Shown one piece after another: positions 8,396 through 15,712 of a stretch of 15,712 bases of DNA (position 1 is the stretch's first letter; the number at the start of each line of letters is the position of its first letter). The notes below the pieces were generated by a model. That model was not told the DNA's origin, ran no database searches, and saw nothing but the letters and a program-made list of their open reading frames with translations. The position numbers were made by a program, and so were the translations under genes. This DNA is from JACCVL01 sp038232655 (GTDB lineage: Bacteria; Actinomycetota; Actinomycetes; Propionibacteriales; Nocardioidaceae). Where the stretch lies: the NCBI GenBank assembly GCA_038232655.1, contig JBBSNM010000067.1, positions 1 through 15,712 of the forward strand, written 5' to 3'.

Positions 8396-8401
8396 TAGCC
8401 T
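8396..8401 (+). promoter_or_regulatory. Possible -10 element of a leaderless promoter
   Basis: TAGCCT fits the actinobacterial TANNNT -10 pattern and ends eight bases before the ATG at 8410. A transcript starting at the A of that ATG would be leaderless. No clear -35 is visible. It drives, or once drove, the broken methyltransferase gene. Confidence 0.4.
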
Positions 8402-8409
8402 GCCGTTGC

Positions 8410-8790
8410 ATGTGCATCGACGACACGGCTGCGGCGCCTCGCTCAACCCATCTCGACCTCGACGCGCTCGGCGCCGATCAGGCCGACCGGCTGCGGGCGG
8501 CACTGGCGGCGGCGACCTACACCGCCGACGCGGTCACCGACCTGCTCGGAGCGCAGACCCCGGCCTGGTCGATCCGCTGGTGGCGGCGGGGGTGCTGGCG
8601 CGGGCGGGTGATGAGGTGCGAGCGCTGGTCGACGTGCGGCCGTACGGCGACGACGACCACGACTGGTGGGTGGTCGGCGACCTGACGCCGGGACTCGACG
8701 TCGCTGACCGGCGAGCTGCGCGCCGACCACCGCGCCACCGTCGGCGAGCTCGTCACGGAGGGGTGGCTCGGGTTGGACGGCAGCGGCTAG
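8410..8790 (+). pseudogene. N-terminal remnant of a SAM-dependent methyltransferase
   Basis: Three reading frames carry consecutive pieces of the N-terminal domain of the actinobacterial methyltransferase normally found near topA. Frame one, from ATG 8410, gives LRAALAAATYTADAVTDLLGA. The next frame gives DPLVAAGVLARAGDEVRALVDVRPYGDDDHDWWVVGDL (about 8570-8690). A third gives LTGELRADH followed by unrelated residues to TAG 8788-8790. From memory of the family, roughly 50-60 residues are missing between the first two pieces, and the whole catalytic SAM-binding domain is absent. The relic is therefore deleted, frameshifted and truncated. Its last bases overlap the stop of the GDPD gene in a shared CTAG. 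Call rests on the DVRPYGDDDHDWWVV signature and on synteny. Confidence 0.72.
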
Positions 8791-9614
8791 CCGCACCACC
8801 GCTTGAACTTGTAGGGCGTGTCGGTGTAGATCCCCCTGGCGCCGGTCGCAGCGATCTGCTGCCAGTACTCGTGGATCGTCAGGTCGCTGGGCTTCTTGCT
8901 GCGACGCGCCCACACGATGGCATCGGCCCGGCCCGCCCGGCGGACGACCTTCTTGTTCAGGTCGCGGGGCAGAATCAGCACGGCGGATGCGTTGTGAGCC
9001 TGCACCGTCGTGGCGGTCACCCGCTCATGGGGCTTGGGCCGCCAGTAGAGCAGCATGTCTGAGGCGACCTCCTCGAGCACCGGCATCGCACCGGCGTAGC
9101 CGCCCAGATAGACCTGCTGGTGCAGGCCCATCTTGCGGACCTGGCGGACGGCCTTGCGCAGTTGCTGCCGCGTCCAGGTGGTGCCGTAGCTCTTCACCTC
9201 GACGGTCAGCACGGTGCCGGACTTCTTGATCGCCCGCAGGGCCTTCAGCCACGTTGGCACCCTCCCGCCCACCGGCTCGGTGCGCAGCCCCCGGATGTAG
9301 TCCCAGGTGAGCTCGTCGACCAGTCCTTCGCCGTTGGTCGTGCGCTTGACGTTCCTATCGTGCATCAAGATGAAGCGGCCATCCTTGGTCACCCGCAGGT
9401 CGGTCTCCGAGTGGGTGAGCGCGGTGATGGCGCGGATCGTGTTCTCGTCATAGTTCTTTTGGTCGCCGCGGTGCCCGATGCCGTACATGCCGCAGCTTCC
9501 GGTGTCGCTTGCGACGGCCGGCGTTGCGGGGAACACGGCCACCAGCAGGCCCGCTGTGAGCACCGATGCGAGCCCGGATGCGAGCACCCTCGTGCCCCGA
9601 TGCCTTCTCATCAT
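8787..9614 (-). CDS. Secreted glycerophosphodiester phosphodiesterase-like protein
   Basis: The 275-aa product has an export signal: basic MMRRHRGTR, a hydrophobic core (10-29) and an AVA cleavage site before S36. The mature part is a GDPD TIM-barrel. It shows HRG (H48, R49), YDENT, ETDLRVTKDG (E70, D72), LMHD (H85) and LTVEVKSYG (E139, K141). These are the catalytic and metal-binding signatures of enzymes that release glycerol-3-phosphate from glycerophosphodiesters. Between ENT and ETD only ten residues are present where about fifteen are usual, so the GAD-type turn is missing. The double ATG (9614 or 9611) is chosen because the signal peptide starts there; longer in-frame starts add a non-signal-like leader. 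It diverges from the M28 relic across a 137-bp, relatively AT-rich gap. Confidence 0.82.
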   Translation of the reverse strand: MMRRHRGTRVLASGLASVLTAGLLVAVFPATPAVASDTGSCGMYGIGHRGDQKNYDENTIRAITALTHSETDLRVTKDGRFILMHDRNVKRTTNGEGLVDELTWDYIRGLRTEPVGGRVPTWLKALRAIKKSGTVLTVEVKSYGTTWTRQQLRKAVRQVRKMGLHQQVYLGGYAGAMPVLEEVASDMLLYWRPKPHERVTATTVQAHNASAVLILPRDLNKKVVRRAGRADAIVWARRSKKPSDLTIHEYWQQIAATGARGIYTDTPYKFKRWCG

Positions 9615-9751
9615 GACCGCGACGATAGGGAGCGGTCTCGAAAGAAATCCTGGGAACGGACAGAAAAACGGCTGCTGTGATCGTGTGATTACTGCGTGCA
9701 TCTGAATACCCATGGCTGGCGTCGACCCACCTGGGGGCGCACAGCGGAGTG

Positions 9752-10787
9752 ATGGTGCGAGGCTTGGGGCCGGGGGTGGCGGGGATTGCCCTGCTGGGGT
9801 TGCTCACCGCCTGCACGACGACGACCGGACCGAGCGCTCCAGAGGCAGCGCCCACGCCCTCCGGGTCGGCGCCCAGCAGCGATCGGCCCAGCAGCGATCG
9901 GCCCAGCACCGATCTGCCCAGCACCGATCTGCCCAGCACCGATCTGCCCAGCACCGATCTGCCCAGTACCGATCGGCCGGGCACCGATCGGCCGGGCACC
10001 GGCGGGACCGTCAGGGGGCTGCCTGGCCTCGGTGGCCCGCGGATCGGTGTCGAGTCAATGCTGAAGACGGTTCGGCTTCTGGCCAGGCGGGTCGGGCCGC
10101 GAGAGGCAGCATCCGCTGCCGTCGACAACGCCGCTGCGGCGGTCGCAGCCCGGTTCAGAGACTACGGCTACCGGGTGACCCGCCAGCAGGTTCGAGTGCC
10201 GGCCGGGCCGGCGTCTCGTGGGGCGTGCCGGCGGGGTCCGGCACGAGCGCCAACGTGATCGCGACACCGACCGGCTTGGACCCACGACGGCCATTCCGCA
10301 TCGTTGGTGCGCACCTCGACACCGTGCCGCAGGCGCCGGGTGCCGAGGACAACGCCTCCGGGGTCGCCGTGCTGCTCGAGGTGGCACGGCTGGCCGCGCG
10401 CCGACGGCGACCTCGGTCACCATTTCGGTTCACGACTACACAGGCAGTCGCTGCGACCGATCGAGCGCCGCTCGCTGGACGCGATGGTGTCGCTCGACCG
10501 GGTCGGGGTCGGCACTACAGTGCCGGTCTGCACCGGTGGCAGCGGCTCGCTACGCGTGCGCGACGACCTGCTGGCCGTCGCCCGCCGGATGGGCATCAGC
10601 GCGACCGGGTGCACGGACAACGCCAGCAGCGACCACTGGTCGTACGAGCAGGGGGGTGTCGACGTCGCCCGAATCGGTGGCACGCCCCTGCCCGGAGTAC
10701 CACTCGCCAGCCGACCGGCCGGGTGTGCCGCAGCCGGCCCAGCTCCGCCGGGTCACGTCGGTGACGTGGACGTGGCTGCGGGGTTGA
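9752..10787 (+). pseudogene. Broken M28-family aminopeptidase lipoprotein gene
   Basis: The start (ATG 9752) opens a lipoprotein signal with lipobox LLTAC, followed by a repetitive Pro-Ser-Thr-Asp linker. M28 peptidase pieces then appear in successive frames: LRVPAG-type end near 10200; then SANVIATPTG, GAHLDTVPQAPGAEDNASG (metal-binding His-x-Asp and DN) to about 10400; then GDLGHHFGSR, MVSLDRVGVG and SSDHWSYEQGG; finally PEYHSPADRPG and the closing TWLRG with TGA at 10785-10787. Three frame changes are needed (about 10205, 10400, 10690). Around 10400 the segment carrying the catalytic and zinc-binding Glu-Glu pair is missing, so this is not merely a sequencing slip. The original product was probably an exported zinc aminopeptidase anchored by lipid. 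It is convergent with a small membrane protein gene. Confidence 0.82.
9872..9991 (+). repeat. 15-bp tandem repeat encoding a PSTDL/PSSDR linker
   Basis: Eight consecutive 15-bp units with consensus CCCAGCACCGATCTG lie in the lipoprotein relic. They encode PSSDR twice, PSTDL four times, PSTDR and PGTDR. The four central units are identical in sequence. A partial ninth unit (PGTGG) follows. The unit is a multiple of three, so copy changes would keep frame and vary linker length between lipid anchor and peptidase domain. Confidence 0.93.
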
Positions 10788-10807
10788 CCCGGCAGGGCGC
10801 GCGGTGG

Positions 10808-11056
10808 TCAGCGCGAGGTCGTGGTCGGGTGGTCCCCGCCGTGGCGACCGCGCGTGAGCTCGGCAAGGTGGGCCTCTTGCAGGTCCCGCCGGCCGGGCGT
10901 CGGCGTGGTGATCACGCGTCCGCCGCGCACCACGTTGGTGAGCAGGTCCCGTGCGGACCAGTGCCACACCGGGATCCGCTCCCTGGCCGGGGTCGCGCTG
11001 CGGCCGGCAGCGGCCAGGAAGGCGATGAAGGCCAGCAGCAGAAGGAGCATCGTCAT
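10808..11056 (-). CDS. Small hypothetical membrane protein
   Basis: The 82-aa product has one N-terminal hydrophobic segment (about residues 3-18, MLLLLLAFIAFLAAAG) followed by a charged, mainly hydrophilic tail containing RERIPVWHWSARDLLTNVVRGG. I do not recognise a family. It may be a membrane-anchored protein or a signal-peptide-bearing one; no clear cleavage site decides this. The ATG at 11056 is supported by GGAGG eight bases upstream; the in-frame GTG at 11065 directly abuts that site and is unlikely. It begins five bases after the stop of the PhzF-type relic on the same strand, so the pair probably formed an operon, and its ribosome binding site lies inside the relic's end. It looks intact and ends 20 bp from the M28 relic. 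Confidence 0.6.
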   Translation of the reverse strand: MTMLLLLLAFIAFLAAAGRSATPARERIPVWHWSARDLLTNVVRGGRVITTPTPGRRDLQEAHLAELTRGRHGGDHPTTTSR

Positions 11057-11061
11057 GTCAG

Positions 11062-11557
11062 TCACCTCCGTTCCATCGTCTGTCGGTCGTGGTCGGGAAT
11101 CAAGGCGGCCGTCCCGGTCACCCGAACCCGCGGGTCGCCACAGGCCAGATCGACGACCAGCGGACTGGGCCGGCCCATGTCCTCGCCCTGCATGATCGTC
11201 ACTTGGGCCGGCGCGTCCATTAGAGCCAGTGAGCGCAGGTAGCCCCCGAAGGCGGCTGCCGCCGCGCCGGTAGCGGGGTCCTCGACCACCCCGCCGAGCG
11301 GGAACGGGTCACGGGCGTGGAACGACGCCGGGGTCTAGACCCACACCAGGTGTGTTGTAGTCCAGCCCTGCCGCGCCATCAGTGCCGCCAGCGCGGGGAA
11401 GTCGTAGTCCAGCGCGGCCAGGTGCGCGCGCTCGCGCACGGCCAGCACACAGGTGCTCGGGCGCGTCCAGGACGACGCCGGCGGGGTTGCCGCCCCGGCC
11501 GACGGCCGTGAACGCGGCGTAGTGCAACACCTCGGCGTCGTTCGTCGTCGACCTCAT
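11062..11557 (-). pseudogene. Decayed PhzF-family isomerase/epimerase gene
   Basis: The N-terminus (start 11557) reads MRSTTNDAEVLHYAAFTAV then GRGGNPAGVVLDA, the conserved opening of PhzF/diaminopimelate-epimerase-fold proteins. It jumps directly, in another frame, to a C-terminal half: VLAVRERAHLAALDYDFPAL, TTTHLVWV, an in-frame TAG near 11336-11338, then FHARDPFPLGGVVEDPATG, AAAAAFGGYLRSLAL and the end at 11062. About 100 or more residues of the middle are absent compared with the usual 270-300. The TAG stands where a sense codon such as GAG is expected. Two independent lesions (deletion with frame change, plus nonsense codon) make this a clear pseudogene. The family's substrates are varied, so no function is assigned to the ancestor. 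Confidence 0.85.
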
Positions 11558-11582
11558 GTGGTCAGTGTGGCCGCGTCACCCC

Positions 11583-11894
11583 TCACGACGGCAGCCGGTC
11601 CAGCCCGTCGATGTCGCCAAGGATGTCGGCTGCCCGCGCTCCGGTCACCTGGCGCGGTGCGTAGTCGGCGCCGATGACGTACGGCGTCGCCGTGGCCCGG
11701 CGCAACCCGCCGTCGGCGAAGGTGAGGTTGAGCACAAAGCCCTCCTGGGTCTGCTGCATGAAGCAGCAGCGCGACGAGCAGGCGCGAGGCGATGCCGCAG
11801 GGTCGACGGGCAACCATCCATGCACGGTACGCCCGGGACGTGCTCTGGCCCGTTGCGTCGGCAAAGTCAGCGGCGTACAGTCATAGTGTGGCAT
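11583..11894 (-). pseudogene. Possible C-terminal scrap of a CapA-like protein
   Basis: An open frame from ATG 11894 gives 103 aa. Its last 60 residues, FMQQTQEGFVLNLTFADGG then RRATATPYVIGADYAPR and RAADIL, resemble the end of CapA-type (poly-gamma-glutamate synthesis/metallophosphatase-fold) proteins. I judge this from the pattern 'TQEG-x-x-L-x-LTF-x-GG ... PYVI ... FAPR'. The first 45 residues (arginine/cysteine-rich) do not fit the family and may simply be read-through of noncoding DNA. The phosphatase core is not present upstream, where the GcvT-like gene's promoter begins. I interpret it as a truncated leftover, but a genuine small gene of unknown function cannot be excluded. It lies 25 bp upstream of the PhzF relic on the same strand. 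Confidence 0.4.
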
Positions 11895-11898
11895 AGTA

Positions 11899-11915
11899 GT
11901 TCCACAATATAGAAC
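11899..11915. promoter_or_regulatory. Imperfect palindrome, possible operator upstream of the GcvT-like gene
   Basis: GTTCCACAATATAGAAC is a 17-bp interrupted palindrome (GTTC/GAAC outer arms, AT-rich centre) in an otherwise GC-rich region, 54 bp before the ATG at 11970. The form resembles IclR-type operators (TTCC-x-GGAA-like), but no regulator is encoded in the window. It may overlap a -10-like TATAGA at 11908-11913. Confidence 0.35.
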
Positions 11916-11969
11916 CCAGTGTAAACCCACGCTGAGGCATGCCGCCCGTAGCACGACGCAGGGATAGCC

Positions 11970-13277
11970 ATGAACAGCCCGAACGCCCCCACCGTCGACC
12001 AGAGCCGCCGCTCGGTGCCGATCAACCTGCGCCAGTCGGGGCCGACCCCGGTGCAGATGCTGGTCGACACCCGCATCCGCAAGTCGCCCTACTGGGAGCT
12101 GTCGCACCGCGCCGGCTGCTGGCGGGCCTCGACCTACAACCGCATGTACCACCCGCGCGGTTACGTCCGCCCCGAGGACGGGGGGATGGGCGTCGAGTAC
12201 GACGCGTTGGTCAACCACGTCACCTTGTGGAACGTCGCGGTGGAGCGCCAGATCCAGGTGCGGGGCCCGGACGCGGAGTCGTTCGTCGACTTCGTCATCA
12301 CCCGCGACGCGACCAAGATCCCGCCGATGCGGGCCCGCTACGTCATCTTGTGCAACGAGGCCGGCGGCATCCTGAACGACCCCGTGCTGCTGCGCATCGC
12401 CCAGGACGAGTTCTGGTTCAGCCTCTCCGACAGCGACCTGATGCTGTGGCTGCAGGGCGTCAACGTGGGGCAGCGGTACGACGTCGCGATCAACGAGATC
12501 GACGTGGCCCCGGTCCAGATCCAGGGCCCGAAGTCGGTCGACCTGATGGTCGACCTGGTCGGCCCCGCGGCGGCCGGGCTGCCGCCGTACGGCCTCATGT
12601 CCGCGACCGTCGGCGGCTGCGACGTGATCGTGTCGCAGACCGGCTTCTCCGGCGAGAAGGGCTACGAGATCTACCTGCGCGACGCCACGATCCATGCCGA
12701 GCAGATGTGGAACGCAGTCCTCGAGGCCGGTGCGGCGCACCACCTGATGGTGGTCGCTCCGGCCCACCACCGGCGGATCGCTGCCGGCATCTTGTCCTGG
12801 GGCCAGGACATGGACGTCGAGACGCTGCCCTTCCAGGTCAACCTCGGCTACCAGGTGCCGCGCAAGAAGACCGCCGACTACGTCGGCAAGCGGACCCTCG
12901 AGCAGGCCCGCAGCGAGGTCGAGGCGGGTCGCCCCCCGTACACCCACACCCTCGTCGGGATGGCTCTCGGCGGCCACCCGATCGACGACTACGCTCCGGA
13001 CTTCTGGCTGATCGCCGCCACCGTGGACGGCGACCCGGTGGGCTACGTGACGTCGCCGTGGTGGTCGCCCGAGCTGGGCACCAACATCGCGATGGGGCAC
13101 GTCCCGGTCGCGCTGGCCGGGCTGGGCACCGAGCTGTGGGTGCACCTGCCGGAGCCGTACGCCGAACAACCGGGGCGGCCCGTTCGCGCCGAGGTTGTCG
13201 AGATGCCGTTCCGGGCGTCGGTGAACCCCAACCAGCGGGAGATCCTCAAGACCCGGGGCCTCGACTCGGCGGTCTGA
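11970..13277 (+). CDS. GcvT/DmdA-like tetrahydrofolate-dependent methyltransferase family protein
   Basis: The 435-aa product belongs to the aminomethyltransferase (GcvT) fold. The N-terminal domain (about 45-300) shows VTLWNVAVERQIQVRGPDA (84-102), GGILNDPVLLR (132-142), SLSDSDLMLW (151-160), VQIQGPKS (182-189) and GFSGEKGYEIYL (225-236). The C-terminal barrel (about 320-420) includes GYVTSPWWSPELGTNIAMG. WNVAVERQ and SLSDSDLMLW recall dimethylsulfoniopropionate demethylase DmdA more than glycine-cleavage T protein, and the length exceeds both (about 365-370). The likely reaction is transfer of a methyl or one-carbon group from a small substrate to tetrahydrofolate; the substrate is unknown. 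CAGGGA five to ten bases upstream supports the start. No glycine-cleavage genes are adjacent, so it appears to act alone or with partners elsewhere. Confidence 0.85.
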   Translation: MNSPNAPTVDQSRRSVPINLRQSGPTPVQMLVDTRIRKSPYWELSHRAGCWRASTYNRMYHPRGYVRPEDGGMGVEYDALVNHVTLWNVAVERQIQVRGPDAESFVDFVITRDATKIPPMRARYVILCNEAGGILNDPVLLRIAQDEFWFSLSDSDLMLWLQGVNVGQRYDVAINEIDVAPVQIQGPKSVDLMVDLVGPAAAGLPPYGLMSATVGGCDVIVSQTGFSGEKGYEIYLRDATIHAEQMWNAVLEAGAAHHLMVVAPAHHRRIAAGILSWGQDMDVETLPFQVNLGYQVPRKKTADYVGKRTLEQARSEVEAGRPPYTHTLVGMALGGHPIDDYAPDFWLIAATVDGDPVGYVTSPWWSPELGTNIAMGHVPVALAGLGTELWVHLPEPYAEQPGRPVRAEVVEMPFRASVNPNQREILKTRGLDSAV

Positions 13278-13313
13278 GCCGGCACCCACACCTGGCGGGC
13301 AGGAGGTCCGCAA

Positions 13314-13337
13314 GGGCGGTGCCCTCCGAGGGCGCCC
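13314..13337. terminator. Nested hairpin between the GcvT-like gene and topA
   Basis: GCCCT (13321-13325) pairs with AGGGC (13329-13333), enclosed by GGGC (13314-13317) and GCCC (13334-13337). It lies 36 bp after the stop at 13277, with no U-run. It could terminate the upstream gene ahead of topA. Confidence 0.35.
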
Positions 13338-13418
13338 GGAACGATCCGGCGGTGGCACGCGTTACCGTGTCCGGCGTCCGGGAGCGCCCGGCATCGTCAC
13401 CCATCGTGCAGGAGAACC

Positions 13419-15712
<2,294 letters not shown>

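Noticed and set aside
9872..9991. CRISPR-like array
   Set aside because: Units are 15 bp, contiguous with no spacers, and in frame with a lipoprotein.
9448..10128. Minus-strand frame with repeated SVLGR units
   Set aside because: It is the complement of the PSTDL linker repeat and overlaps the GDPD signal region in another frame.
11895..13358. Minus-strand frame extending the CapA-like scrap through the GcvT-like gene
   Set aside because: The part beyond 11894 is antisense to an intact conserved gene and has shadow composition.

Overview
The window is very GC-rich, uses GTG starts freely and has actinobacterial protein families throughout. The order is TadE-like pair, helicase (opposite strand), BldG-type anti-anti-sigma factor, divergent anti-sigma ATPase, proton pyrophosphatase, methyltransferase position, and topA. 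This matches, from memory, the bldG-hppA-topA chromosomal neighbourhood of Streptomyces and related filamentous or sporulating Actinobacteria. It reads as core chromosome, not plasmid or phage. No tRNA, rRNA, insertion sequence, CRISPR array or integrase was seen.

Bases 1-3760 hold two overlapping TadE-like pilus/secretion genes on the plus strand. They face a small two-helix membrane protein and a large DEAD/DEAH-type helicase with a C-terminal cysteine cluster, both on the minus strand. A 16-bp triple tandem repeat sits where the two groups converge. Bases 3897-4685 form a two-gene regulatory operon, bldG-like STAS protein plus a GHKL-type partner that lacks the usual N-box asparagine. A hairpin follows, then an intact H+-translocating pyrophosphatase of the K+-independent type (4865-7156). 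A sulfotransferase-like gene converges on it (7186-8319).

Bases 8410-11894 are a zone of gene decay. It holds an N-terminal remnant of the methyltransferase expected here by synteny, an M28 aminopeptidase lipoprotein gene with three frame changes and loss of its catalytic glutamate segment, a PhzF-type gene with its middle deleted plus an amber codon, and a probable C-terminal scrap of a CapA-like gene. Between these lie two open reading frames that look intact: a secreted glycerophosphodiester phosphodiesterase-like protein and a small membrane protein.

Bases 11970-13277 encode an intact GcvT/DmdA-like folate-dependent methyltransferase family protein behind a possible palindromic operator. 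From 13419 to the window end runs topA (DNA topoisomerase I, incomplete at its 3' end). Its C-terminal part contains a 117-bp in-frame direct repeat, with one mismatch, spaced 198 bp.

I did not find a convincing new multi-gene system. The most unusual signals are the cluster of independent gene relics inside an otherwise conserved block, the near-identical duplication inside topA, and the shortened GDPD domain. All assignments come from reading the sequence and from family knowledge; no database search was run.
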